Shown piece by piece: positions 8,309 through 15,900 of a DNA stretch of 64,000 nt (positions are counted from its first letter, which is position 1; each line of letters opens with the position of its first letter). Origin of the DNA: Microbacterium sp. RU33B (GTDB lineage: Bacteria > Actinomycetota > Actinomycetes > Actinomycetales > Microbacteriaceae). The translations under genes and the position numbers were made by a program. The notes under the pieces are model-generated. The model was not told where the DNA came from. It ran no database searches and saw only the letters and a list, made by a program, of their open reading frames with translations. The DNA is taken from contig NZ_FTPO01000002.1 in the NCBI RefSeq assembly GCF_900155915.1, positions 310,001 through 374,000 of the forward strand. The letters are read 5' to 3'.

Positions 8309-8922
8309 TGAGTCCCGTCTTCTCGCACGGCGACCTCCGCCTGTACCTGCTGAACCTGCTCGACGAGGGCCCGCGGCACGGGTACGACATCATGCAGGCC
8401 CTGTCGGACCGCACCGGCGGCACGTACACGCCCAGCGCCGGAACGATCTACCCCCGCCTCGCCAAGCTCGAGGAGGAAGGGCTCGTCACCAAGTCCATCG
8501 ACGGGCGGAAGACCGTCTACGAGATCACCGAGGCCGGCCGTGCCGAAGTCGCCTCGCGGGCGGGCGACCTCGAAGGCATCGAAGCGGGGCTCACCGACAG
8601 CGTGCGCCTCATCGCCGACGAGGTCCGCGGAAGCGTGCGCGAGGCGATGAAGAGCCTCCGCGCCGATCTGGCTGCGGCGACGCGCGACGAGCGTGCGGCC
8701 GCCGCCTCCGCTCCTCCGCCGGGCGACGACCCCCGGGTGCAGAGTCGCGAGCAGATGCACCGCGCCGAGGCATCCATCGCCGAGTTCCGCGCACAGGTCC
8801 GCAGCGACCTCCGCACGCACCTCGCGCGCGGAGGCGAGCTGGCGGCCTCGGTCGTCGACGACCTCACCGGTGCGCTCGACGAGGCTTCGCGCAACCTCAC
8901 CCGGATGCTGCGCGGCGGCTGA
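8302..8922 (+). CDS. PadR family transcriptional regulator
   Basis: 206 residues with an N-terminal PadR winged helix (LRLYLLNLLDEGPRHGYDIMQAL; GTIYPRLAKLEEEGLV). The long charged helical C-terminus (about 95-205) probably dimerises. It overlaps the DUF4097 gene by 7 bases. Its likely operator, CACGATATATCGCG, sits twice before that operon and once before the PGPGW-protein gene at 10300, so it probably represses both loci and itself. A 12-bp hairpin terminator follows. Confidence 0.92.
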   Translation: MVMSPVFSHGDLRLYLLNLLDEGPRHGYDIMQALSDRTGGTYTPSAGTIYPRLAKLEEEGLVTKSIDGRKTVYEITEAGRAEVASRAGDLEGIEAGLTDSVRLIADEVRGSVREAMKSLRADLAAATRDERAAAASAPPPGDDPRVQSREQMHRAEASIAEFRAQVRSDLRTHLARGGELAASVVDDLTGALDEASRNLTRMLRGG

Positions 8923-8949
8923 TCGGGTCGGAGACCGGAGGAGATTCCA

Positions 8950-8990
8950 GGACGACACGCCCTCGGCCGCGGCCGGACGGCGTGTCGTCC
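8950..8990 (+). terminator. Intrinsic terminator after padR
   Basis: Perfect 12-bp stem: ggacgacacgcc (8950-8961) with ggcgtgtcgtcc (8979-8990). The 17-base loop itself contains ggccgcggcc. It may also serve the leftward USP gene ending at 9034. Confidence 0.7.
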
Positions 8991-9033
8991 TACATCTTCG
9001 ACGGCGTCGCGCGGCACATCGGCCGCGACGGCG

Positions 9034-9570
9034 TCAGACGGGCCAGATCTCCTCGTCGTCCGGCACGGGCTCGCCGAGCGGGACGACCAGGATCGGCCGG
9101 TGCTGGCGATGCGCGAGGCGCGCGGCGACGGAGCCCGTGAAGAACTCGCGGATCGACTCGCCGATCCCGCGGCGGCGCGTCCCCACGACGAGGAGTCTCG
9201 CGTCAAGCTGCTCGGCGAGGTGCTTCATCGCGAGGGCGGGGTCGCCCACGAGCTGCCGCACGCTCCACTCGACCTCGACGCCGTCGAGGGTCGCGGCCGT
9301 CTCCGCCTTCACGGCGGCGAGATCGCTCTCCCCGGCCGCGATGTTCATGTCGATCGGAGCGGAGTGGACGTATCCGTCGGGGTCTTCGTAGGTGACGAAG
9401 CGCGACACGTCGACGTGCACCACGAGAAGCGGCACCCGCAGGAGCTTCGCGTACCTCGCGGCTTCTCTCACGACGCGGGACGGCAGCTTCGGCACGACCC
9501 CGACGATCACCGCACCGTGCGCCGCATCCTTCGCGCCCGCGTCCGTGACCTCGAATGCCTCATCCGACAT
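9034..9570 (-). CDS. Universal stress protein (UspA family)
   Basis: 178-residue single Usp domain. The Rossmann-like fold starts AVIVGVVPKLPSRVVREAARYAKLLRVPLLVVHVD and ends with the nucleotide-binding pattern VVGTRRRGIGESIREFFTGSVAARLAHRQHRPILVVP (G-x2-G-x9-GSV). ATP binding is therefore expected. Start ATG 9570 has GAGGGG upstream; the frame is open further but the extension has no Usp character. It is divergent from the DUF3073 gene, the two sharing a 160-base AT-richer promoter region (9571-9730). Confidence 0.9.
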   Translation of the reverse strand: MSDEAFEVTDAGAKDAAHGAVIVGVVPKLPSRVVREAARYAKLLRVPLLVVHVDVSRFVTYEDPDGYVHSAPIDMNIAAGESDLAAVKAETAATLDGVEVEWSVRQLVGDPALAMKHLAEQLDARLLVVGTRRRGIGESIREFFTGSVAARLAHRQHRPILVVPLGEPVPDDEEIWPV

Positions 9571-9730
9571 GGATCGCCCCTCTCGCCCCGGTGCGGAGCC
9601 GCCGGCGCCCGGAAGCTCCGTGTTATTCTGAATGCTACTCTTACCGGCTACAGCCGGATATTGATTGCCCGGGCTTCGGACAGCGGAATGCCCGCAGTCA
9701 GCCCGCGACTCAGAAATGAGGGGGTCTCGC

Positions 9731-9931
9731 ATGGGGCGTGGCCGTCAAAAGGCGAAGCACACCAAGATCGCGCGCGAACTCAAGTACGACACGTACAGCG
9801 TGAACTACTCCGCGCTCGAGCGTGAGCTCGGCCACCCGTCCGACGATCAGTACGTCGACAAGTGGGCCGACCAGTACGACGAGGGCGAAGACGAAGGCGG
9901 ACGCAAGTCCGAGGTCGAGTCCGCTCGATAA
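9731..9931 (+). CDS. DUF3073 domain-containing protein
   Basis: 66-residue, charged, conserved actinobacterial protein. It starts MGRGRQKAKHTKIARELKYDTYSVNYSALERELG, the invariant head of the family, and ends in an acidic tail. Start ATG 9731 has GAGGGGG about 8 bases upstream. Function unknown; the lysine/arginine-rich N-terminus followed by an acidic tail suggests nucleic-acid or ribosome contact, which is only a guess. Confidence 0.88.
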   Translation: MGRGRQKAKHTKIARELKYDTYSVNYSALERELGHPSDDQYVDKWADQYDEGEDEGGRKSEVESAR

Positions 9932-9934
9932 GCC

Positions 9935-10300
9935 CTACGCGGCGGAGTTCCGTGCGTCCGCGCGCGCAGCGCGGCGGGCTCGCCACCAGGTCCAGAACCG
10001 GTCGAGCTGACGCTTGAGCCACTGCGCGACGCGACGGGCCCAGTGGAACTCGGTGCCCAGCACCGCGAGGCCGAGGAACACGACGAGCCAGCCGGGCCCT
10101 GGGAGGGGCACCAGCAGCAGGCCGCCGACGGTGAGCACTCCGCCGAAGACGCCCACCGCTGCGCGGTAGGCGACGTCGAGACGCGGATGCCGGGCCACCC
10201 ACGCGCGCACGGAGCGCAGCACGCGGCGGATCGGACGGTCGGGACGCTCCCCCTCCGCGATCTCGGCGCGGACGGTGCGTTCCAGGGAAGCATCGGACAT
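9935..10300 (-). CDS. PGPGW-motif transmembrane protein (TIGR02611-like)
   Basis: 121 residues with a charged N-terminus, then two hydrophobic segments around the signature LLLVPLPGPGWLVVFLGLAVLG (about residues 58-80), then an Arg/Trp-rich cytoplasmic tail. The family is found across actinobacteria and its function is unknown. The start has a leaderless -10 (TAGGTT, 6 bases away) abutting a copy of the PadR operator found before DUF4097-padR, so I infer co-regulation with that operon. It converges with DUF3073, with a 3-base gap. Confidence 0.87.
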   Translation of the reverse strand: MSDASLERTVRAEIAEGERPDRPIRRVLRSVRAWVARHPRLDVAYRAAVGVFGGVLTVGGLLLVPLPGPGWLVVFLGLAVLGTEFHWARRVAQWLKRQLDRFWTWWRARRAARADARNSAA

Positions 10301-10306
10301 GTGCCG

Positions 10307-10327
10307 AACCTAACACGATATATCGCG
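10307..10327 (-). promoter_or_regulatory. Leaderless promoter with PadR operator before PGPGW gene
   Basis: The -10 hexamer TAGGTT (minus strand, 10307-10312) is 6 bases from ATG 10300. CACGATATATCGCG at 10314-10327 lies in the -10/-35 spacer and is identical over 14 bases to the operator at 7414-7427. Confidence 0.7.
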
Positions 10328-10350
10328 ATGAAGCTGTGAGCTTTCCCGGA

Positions 10351-11577
10351 TCACCAGGAGCCGTGACGGCTCTCCCACTCGTCCTCGACCGTGCGGCGGC
10401 GGGCTGCGACGATCCCCGCCGGCACGGCGGCGCTCACCACCACGGCCAGCACCACGAGCGGCCCCGTCCACGACCCCGTGGCGTCGTACAGGATGCCGAC
10501 GGAGACCGGGAACACCGCCACGATGGCGTAGCCGATGCTCTGCACGAAGCCGCTGAGCGCGACCGCGCCCTCGTGGGTGCGGGAACGGAGCCCGAGCAGC
10601 ACGAGCGTCAACGGGAAGAGCAGCGGGCTGAGCCCGAGGAGCGCGACCCACAGCCACGTCGCCGTGGCGGGTGCGACGAGGAGCCCACCGACGCCCGCCA
10701 GCCCCGTCACGACCGACACCGCGAACAGCGCCCTCGTGGCGTGGAACCGCGCGACCAGGATCGGGACGACGAGCGAGGCGGGCAGCCCCATCGCCGCGAA
10801 GAGCGACAGGAGCGCGCCCGCCTGCGCCGGGGTCACGCCCGCGATCTCCACGAGGATCTGCGGCAGCCACGCGAACGAGACGTAGGCCAGCGTCCCCGAG
10901 ACGGTGAAGGCGACGACCAGGGCCCACGCGAGCGGAAGGCGCCACATCCGTCCGAAGACCGCGGCGTTCGCCCCTTCGAGTCGGCCGTCGTCCGAGTTCC
11001 GCGTCCGTACGAGGAGCGCGATCCACGGGATCATCGCCGCGAGGGAGAACACCGCCCACATGCCCAGCGACGCACGCCAGCTCACGGCATCGGCTACCGG
11101 CACGGCCACGAGCGCAGGCAGGAACGTCGACACGGCGAGCAGCATCGAGTAGAGGGTCGTGACGAGGCCGACGCGGTCGGGGAAGTACGTGCGCACGAGG
11201 GGCGGCAGCAGCACGTTGCCGATGCCGACGGCGGCGAAGATGATCGCGGTCGAGCCCAGCAGGGTCAGTCCGGAGGAGGAGAAGCCACGCGCGATGAGTC
11301 CGACGGCGGCCACGGCCATCGCGATCACCGCGAGCCGCTCGAGACCGAGACGGCGCTCGAGCTGCGGTGTGAGCAGCCCGAAGACCGCGTAGCAGACGGG
11401 CGGCGCGGTGCCGATGAGCCCCACGATCGCCGGTGAGAGGGCGAAGTCGCGGTCGATGTGGTCGATGACGGGCGAGAGGGATGCCACGGCCGAACGCAGC
11501 GAGAACGCGAACAGCACGATGCCCAGCAGGGCCAGGGTGCGCCCGCGCCACAGCGGAAGCGGTGCGGCGGAGCTCAT
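10351..11577 (-). CDS. MFS transporter, CynX/NimT family
   Basis: 408-residue, 12-helix major facilitator protein. The first helix reads LALLGIVLFAFSLRSAVASLSPVIDHI and continues SPAIVGLIGTAPPVCYAVFGLLTPQLERRLG, as in CynX (cyanate), NimT (2-nitroimidazole) and related carriers. Substrate cannot be told. Start ATG 11577 is preceded by TAGGCT at 6 bases (leaderless). It stands alone between the PadR-linked gene and purF. Confidence 0.88.
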   Translation of the reverse strand: MSSAAPLPLWRGRTLALLGIVLFAFSLRSAVASLSPVIDHIDRDFALSPAIVGLIGTAPPVCYAVFGLLTPQLERRLGLERLAVIAMAVAAVGLIARGFSSSGLTLLGSTAIIFAAVGIGNVLLPPLVRTYFPDRVGLVTTLYSMLLAVSTFLPALVAVPVADAVSWRASLGMWAVFSLAAMIPWIALLVRTRNSDDGRLEGANAAVFGRMWRLPLAWALVVAFTVSGTLAYVSFAWLPQILVEIAGVTPAQAGALLSLFAAMGLPASLVVPILVARFHATRALFAVSVVTGLAGVGGLLVAPATATWLWVALLGLSPLLFPLTLVLLGLRSRTHEGAVALSGFVQSIGYAIVAVFPVSVGILYDATGSWTGPLVVLAVVVSAAVPAGIVAARRRTVEDEWESRHGSW

Positions 11578-11583
11578 CAGGTC

Positions 11584-11589
11584 AGCCTA
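11584..11589 (-). promoter_or_regulatory. -10 hexamer TAGGCT, leaderless promoter of MFS gene
   Basis: Six bases before ATG 11577. Confidence 0.5.
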
Positions 11590-11614
11590 GGGGCGAGGAT
11601 CCCGCCCCGGTGGG

Positions 11615-13078
11615 TCACGACTCCTGCGAGCCCTCGACCCATGCCAGATACTCGTCCGACACCGTCCCCGTCACATAGCGGCCGTCGAAGCAGCTCATGT
11701 CGAGGTCTTCGACATCCGGCGACCCCTCGAGGATCGCGGCCTTCAGGTCGCTGACCTCCTGATACACCAGGTAGTCGGCCCCCAGCTCCTCGGCGATCTC
11801 CGGGATCGTCCGACCGTGGGCCACGAGCTCCTGGCGGGAGGGCATGTTGATGCCGTACACGTGGGGGAAGCGCACCGGCGGCGCGGCGGAGGCGAACGTG
11901 ACCGACTTGGCCCCGGCATCCCGCGCCATCTGGATGATCTCCTTGGAGGTCGTCCCGCGCACGATCGAGTCGTCGATCAGGAGCACGTTCTTGCCCTTGA
12001 ACTCGCTCGACATCGCGTTGAGCTTCTGGCGCACGCTCTTCTTGCGCACCGCCTGGCCCGGCATGATGAACGTGCGGCCGACGTAGCGGTTCTTGTAGAA
12101 GCCCTCGCGGTACTCGAGGCCGAGCTTGCGGGCCACCTGCATCGCGGCGGGGCGCGACGAGTCGGGGATCGGCATCACGACGTCGATCGACCCGGCCGGG
12201 GTGTACTTCGCGATCGTGTCGGCGAGCCGCTCGCCCATCCGCAGTCGCGCTTCGTACACCGAGATGCCGTTCATGATCGAGTCGGGGCGCGCGAGGTACA
12301 CGTACTCGAACGAGCACGGCGTGAGCTGCGGTGCCTCGGCGCACTGCTTCGTGTGCAGGTGCCCTTCGAGGTCGATGAACACCGCTTCGCCCGGCTCGAC
12401 GTCGCGCACGACCTCGAAGCCCGCGTTCTCGAGGATGAGCGACTCGGATCCGACGATCCACTCGTAGCCGCCCTCGTCCGACACGCGCGTGCCGATGATG
12501 AGGGGACGGATGCCGAACGGGTCGCGGAAGGCCAGGAGACCGTAGCCCGCGATGAGCGCGATGGTCGCGTACGACCCCTCGACGCGCTCGTGCACGCGGC
12601 TCACCGCCTGGAACACCTCGTCGGGGCCGAGCTCGAGGCCCGAGATCGAGGACTGCAGCTCATTGGCGAGCACGTTCACGAGCAGCTCGGTGTCGGACGT
12701 CGTGTTGAGGTGGCGCCGGTCCTTGTGGAACAGCTCCTGGGTGAGCTCGCGGGTGTTGGTGAGGTTGCCGTTGTGCACGAGGACGATGCCGTACGGCGCG
12801 TTCACGTAGAACGGCTGCGCCTCCTCCTCGTTCGACGCGGTCCCCTTGGTGGCGTAGCGCACGTGGCCGAGGCCGATCTCGCCGAGGAGGGCCCGCATGT
12901 CGCGGGTGCGGAAGGCCTCGCGCACCTGGCCCTTCGCCTTCGCGATGTGGAAGATGCCGCTGCGCTCGGCGGTCGCGATGCCCGTGGAGTCCTGGCCGCG
13001 GTGCTGCAGCAGCAGCAGGGCGTCGTAGATCTCCTGGTTGACGGGGCCCCGTCCGACCATTCCGACGATTCCGCACAT
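11615..13078 (-). CDS. purF: Amidophosphoribosyltransferase
   Basis: 487-residue first enzyme of de novo purine synthesis: PRPP plus glutamine gives 5-phosphoribosylamine. The N-terminal Ntn glutaminase begins MCGIVGMVG with Cys2 as nucleophile; LLLQHRGQDSTG and VRYATKG follow. The PRPP-binding loop VLLIDDSIVRGTTS lies at about residues 365-378. It ends the purM-purF pair, with 33 bases between purM and purF on the same strand, so the two are probably co-transcribed. No feedback riboswitch is visible. Confidence 0.97.
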   Translation of the reverse strand: MCGIVGMVGRGPVNQEIYDALLLLQHRGQDSTGIATAERSGIFHIAKAKGQVREAFRTRDMRALLGEIGLGHVRYATKGTASNEEEAQPFYVNAPYGIVLVHNGNLTNTRELTQELFHKDRRHLNTTSDTELLVNVLANELQSSISGLELGPDEVFQAVSRVHERVEGSYATIALIAGYGLLAFRDPFGIRPLIIGTRVSDEGGYEWIVGSESLILENAGFEVVRDVEPGEAVFIDLEGHLHTKQCAEAPQLTPCSFEYVYLARPDSIMNGISVYEARLRMGERLADTIAKYTPAGSIDVVMPIPDSSRPAAMQVARKLGLEYREGFYKNRYVGRTFIMPGQAVRKKSVRQKLNAMSSEFKGKNVLLIDDSIVRGTTSKEIIQMARDAGAKSVTFASAAPPVRFPHVYGINMPSRQELVAHGRTIPEIAEELGADYLVYQEVSDLKAAILEGSPDVEDLDMSCFDGRYVTGTVSDEYLAWVEGSQES

Positions 13079-13111
13079 GGGTGTTGCTCGCTCCGTCTGT
13101 CTCGTGGGGTC

Positions 13112-14242
13112 TCAGTGGGAGTGGACGTCGCTGAACGAGCCGACCAGGCGCACGGCGCCGCCGTCGACGCCCTTGGCGCCCTGCTCGAACTCGCCGGCGG
13201 GACGCGCGCCGGAACGCACGACGCCGACCTGCCAGGCGGCGATGCCGTCTTCGGCGAGCGCCGAGATCGCGGCATCCGCCTTCTCGGGCGACACGACCGC
13301 GATGAAGCCGATGCCGAGGTTCCAGGTGCCCTCGGTGCTCTCCAGCGTCAGATCGCCGAGATCGGCGAGCACCCGGAACACCGGAGGCGGCGACCACGTG
13401 GAGCGCTCGACCTCCACCCAGGTGTCCTGCGGGATGACGCGCGCCAGGTTGGCCGCGATGCCCCCGCCGGTGACGTGGCTGAGGGAGTGCACGTCGTCGC
13501 CGAGCTGGGCGAGGAGGCGCAGGAGCGGACGCGTGTAGAGCCGGGTCGGCTCGAGGAGGGCCTCGCCCCACGTCGTCCCGAACTCCGCGGCGTGGTTGGC
13601 GTAGGGGATGCCCGCGCCGGTGACGATGTGCCGCACGAGCGAGTAGCCGTTGGAGTGCAGGCCGCTGGAGGCCAGCGCCAGCACGACGTCGCCGTCGTGC
13701 ACGCGGTCGGCCCCGAGGATGCGGGAGGCCTCGACGACTCCGGTCGCCGCCCCCGCGACGTCGTAGTCGTTGATGCCGAGCAGACCGGGATGCTCCGCCG
13801 TCTCGCCGCCCACGAGGGCGGTGCCCGTCTCCGCGCAGCCGGCGGCGATGCCGCGTACGATGTCGGCGATGCGCTCGGGGAAGACCTTGCCGCACGCGAT
13901 GTAGTCCGTCATGAAGAGCGGCTTCGCCCCCACGACGACGATGTCGTCGACGACCATTCCGACCAGGTCGAGACCGATCGTGTCGTGCTTGTCGATGGCC
14001 TGCGCGATGGCGACCTTCGTGCCGACGCCGTCGGTGCTGCTGGCCAGGAGCGGACGCTCGTACGAGGTCAGCGCGGAGGCGTCGAAGAGACCGGCGAAGC
14101 CGCCCACGCCTCCCAGCACCTCCTGCCCGTGCGTGCGCCGGACGGCGGATTTCATCAGCTCGACCGCGAGGTCGCCGGCCGCCGTGTCGACACCGGCCTG
14201 CTGATAGGGATTCACCGGGGCTTCGGGGGAGTCTGCGGCCAC
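13112..14242 (-). CDS. purM: Phosphoribosylformylglycinamidine cyclo-ligase (AIR synthetase)
   Basis: 376 residues; ATP-dependent ring closure of FGAM to AIR, fifth step of purine synthesis. Typical blocks: YQQAGVDTAAGDLAVELMK, LLASSTDGVGTKVAIA, GMVVDDIVVVGAKPLFMTDYIACGK, GGETAEHPGL and LSHVTGGGIAANLARVIP. Start is GTG 14242 with TAGGCT 6 bases upstream. It is divergent from the small gene at 14333 and followed by purF. Confidence 0.97.
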   Translation of the reverse strand: MAADSPEAPVNPYQQAGVDTAAGDLAVELMKSAVRRTHGQEVLGGVGGFAGLFDASALTSYERPLLASSTDGVGTKVAIAQAIDKHDTIGLDLVGMVVDDIVVVGAKPLFMTDYIACGKVFPERIADIVRGIAAGCAETGTALVGGETAEHPGLLGINDYDVAGAATGVVEASRILGADRVHDGDVVLALASSGLHSNGYSLVRHIVTGAGIPYANHAAEFGTTWGEALLEPTRLYTRPLLRLLAQLGDDVHSLSHVTGGGIAANLARVIPQDTWVEVERSTWSPPPVFRVLADLGDLTLESTEGTWNLGIGFIAVVSPEKADAAISALAEDGIAAWQVGVVRSGARPAGEFEQGAKGVDGGAVRLVGSFSDVHSH

Positions 14243-14248
14243 GGCAAC

Positions 14249-14254
14249 AGCCTA
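14249..14254 (-). promoter_or_regulatory. -10 hexamer TAGGCT, leaderless promoter of purM-purF
   Basis: Six bases before GTG 14242. Confidence 0.5.
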
Positions 14255-14319
14255 CCGGCGGGCCGGGGCGGCGGATGCCCCGGCTCCGGCCGCTCCGCCG
14301 CGCCCGACGATCGCGGACC

Positions 14320-14325
14320 TACAAT
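14320..14325 (+). promoter_or_regulatory. -10 hexamer TACAAT, leaderless promoter
   Basis: Seven bases before ATG 14333. It decides that start over the in-frame ATG 14324, which lies inside the -10. Confidence 0.55.
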
Positions 14326-14332
14326 GAACGGC

Positions 14333-14944
14333 ATGGGCGGCACAGGAGCACCGGAGTGGGTGATCCGCGAGGACGCGGGTCAGCCGGTGCTGGTCGCCCT
14401 CTACCTGCGACAGGTGCTCGGCATCCGCTCCCCCGATGAGCTGCCGCACCTGCGCGGCATCCCGCCGCGGGTCAACGACCGCAGCGACGATGCGCAGGCG
14501 CTCCTCGAACGGCAGTGGCGGGAGTACTGGGCGATGACGGTCGAGCCCACGGCGCACCCGTCGCCGGTGCCCCTCGACCTCGTCGACGGCTTCCAGACGC
14601 TCGTCGCCCTTCCGACGACGGGCTCGGAGACGCTGATCGCCGCGATCACGCCGCACGCGGCCGAGGCCGTGGAGTTCGCCCGGCATGCGCACGAGCGGTA
14701 CCGCAGCGACGCCGCCGCCAAGCCCGGCGTCTCGTACCGCGCCTACGCCGGGGCCATCGCCGAGCACGAGCGGCGGGTGGGCCGGCGGGCGCACTCGTTC
14801 GAGCTCAACGTCCAGGTGCTGCCGCTGTCCCAGCGCGGAGTGTGGTGGATCGGATCGCTCACGATCGCTGTGACCGACGGCTTGCGCGGGGATGTCGCGG
14901 CCTTCGACACCGCGATCCACCCGATCATCGCCGAGCTCGCCTGA
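14333..14944 (+). CDS. Conserved hypothetical protein next to purM
   Basis: 203 residues, soluble, with mixed alpha/beta character. I recognise no catalytic motif. Visible: WVIREDAGQPVLVALYLRQVLGI near the start, a central helix-rich part, and a C-terminal pair of strands WWIGSLTIAVTDGLRGD. Start ATG 14333 fits the leaderless geometry (TACAAT 7 bases upstream). It is divergent from purM and converges with the small membrane gene at 14957-15331. Function unknown. Confidence 0.7.
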   Translation: MGGTGAPEWVIREDAGQPVLVALYLRQVLGIRSPDELPHLRGIPPRVNDRSDDAQALLERQWREYWAMTVEPTAHPSPVPLDLVDGFQTLVALPTTGSETLIAAITPHAAEAVEFARHAHERYRSDAAAKPGVSYRAYAGAIAEHERRVGRRAHSFELNVQVLPLSQRGVWWIGSLTIAVTDGLRGDVAAFDTAIHPIIAELA

Positions 14945-14956
14945 GGTCTGCCCGGC

Positions 14957-15331
14957 TCAGGGCTCGAGGTGCACGGTCTCGCGATCGACCGTGACGTCGC
15001 GCGTCTTGCGGCTCATCACGCGGTCGAGCACGAGGGCGAGCACGCCGAAGACGAGGATGCCGACCGAGATGCAGATCAGGGCGAGGAATCCGAAGACCTG
15101 CCCCTGCGAATAGACCATCCCCGTGTTCGGGCTCTCGAAGAGGGAGCCCGTGAACGAGAACGTGAGGATCATCGCGGCGATGATGCCGAGCGCGCCCCCC
15201 ACGCTGAGGAACACGCCGTACTTGGGGGCGCGGCGCACCTGGAGCGTCTCGATGTGGTCCTCCACGACGCGCCGAGGGGCGGCGGATGCCGCGGCATCCG
15301 GTTCGGGAGGGGTGAGCGCCTGGTCGGCCAT
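14957..15331 (-). CDS. Two-helix conserved membrane protein
   Basis: 124 residues: a disordered Pro/Ala N-terminus (1-30), a KYGVFLSVGGALGIIAAMILTFSF helix (about 37-60), a second helix AFGFLALICISVG-like segment (about 80-105) and a charged tail. This actinobacterial family commonly sits near pur genes; no function is known to me. Start ATG 15331 has GGAGG 4 bases upstream and also GACAAT 6 bases away. Confidence 0.72.
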   Translation of the reverse strand: MADQALTPPEPDAAASAAPRRVVEDHIETLQVRRAPKYGVFLSVGGALGIIAAMILTFSFTGSLFESPNTGMVYSQGQVFGFLALICISVGILVFGVLALVLDRVMSRKTRDVTVDRETVHLEP

Positions 15332-15379
15332 GCCTCCATTGTCTCACCGTCCCGACATCCGCGGCCCGTCTCCGCGTTT

Positions 15380-15434
15380 GGTGTCCCAGTACGTGCGGGT
15401 GCATCGCCCGTACACCCACGTGAAGTGGGACACC
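15380..15434. repeat. REP-like intergenic dyad
   Basis: The arms ggtgtccca (15380-15388) and tgggacacc (15426-15434) are perfect inverted repeats. Inside, cgtgcgggtg and cacccacg pair imperfectly, so the element is two inverted ~22-base copies starting GGTGTCCCA. It fills the gap between two leftward genes and could terminate or be a repetitive extragenic palindrome. Confidence 0.5.
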
Positions 15435-15456
15435 GACCTGGGGCGTCGCCAGGACG

Positions 15457-15813
15457 TCAGGGCCTGAGAGGGAGGAGGTCCGACAGGTCGGAGCGCACCC
15501 CCGAGGCCACGATGCGCCCGGAGGCGGCGGCATCCGCCCACTGCTCGACACCCGTCGCGACGGCGATCCACGTGCGGGCGTCGGTCTCCACGACGTTGGG
15601 CGGTGTGCCCCGCGTGTGCCGCGGACCCTCCACCACCTGCACGGCGCCGAACGGCGGCACGCGCATCTCGACGGAGTTGCCCGGCGCCTTCTCGGCGAGG
15701 AGCTGCAGGAGGTAGCGCACGGCGGTCGCGAGGTCGGTGCGGGCGGGGGCGTCGGATGCCGCGACTGCGGCGAGCGCGGCGCGCCCCGCGTCGGTCGTGA
15801 TCTTCTTCGGCAT
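15457..15813 (-). CDS. Sterol carrier family (SCP2-like) protein
   Basis: 118 residues, matching the short actinobacterial sterol-carrier-like proteins: an N-terminal helix (TDLATAVRYLLQLLAEKAPG) then VEMRVPPFGAVQVVEGPRHTRGTPPNVVETDARTWIAVATG, the core of the SCP2 fold. The ligand is unknown; in bacteria the family is often loosely tied to purine-locus genes. Start ATG 15813 has TAACGT 6 bases upstream. It is divergent from purD across 87 bases. Confidence 0.75.
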   Translation of the reverse strand: MPKKITTDAGRAALAAVAASDAPARTDLATAVRYLLQLLAEKAPGNSVEMRVPPFGAVQVVEGPRHTRGTPPNVVETDARTWIAVATGVEQWADAAASGRIVASGVRSDLSDLLPLRP

Positions 15814-15819
15814 GCGCCC

Positions 15820-15825
15820 ACGTTA
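15820..15825 (-). promoter_or_regulatory. -10 hexamer TAACGT, leaderless promoter of SCP2-like gene
   Basis: Six bases before ATG 15813. Confidence 0.5.
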
Positions 15826-15888
15826 CGCCCGCCTTCCGGACCTGCCGGCGCCGGATCTGCTGCACCCTCGGCGCCGAACGCCCCCGGA

Positions 15889-15894
15889 TAGGCT
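15889..15894 (+). promoter_or_regulatory. -10 hexamer TAGGCT, leaderless promoter of purD
   Basis: Six bases before GTG 15901. Confidence 0.55.
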
Positions 15895-15900
15895 GGTCGC

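Noticed and set aside
14324-14326. ATG 14324 as start of the hypothetical gene beside purM
   Set aside because: It lies within the TACAAT -10 hexamer, so it would not be transcribed; ATG 14333 fits.
11816-14331. Very long plus-strand frame running through purF and purM
   Set aside because: It is the antisense shadow of two certain purine genes; only its 3' end (from 14333) has coding character and its own promoter.
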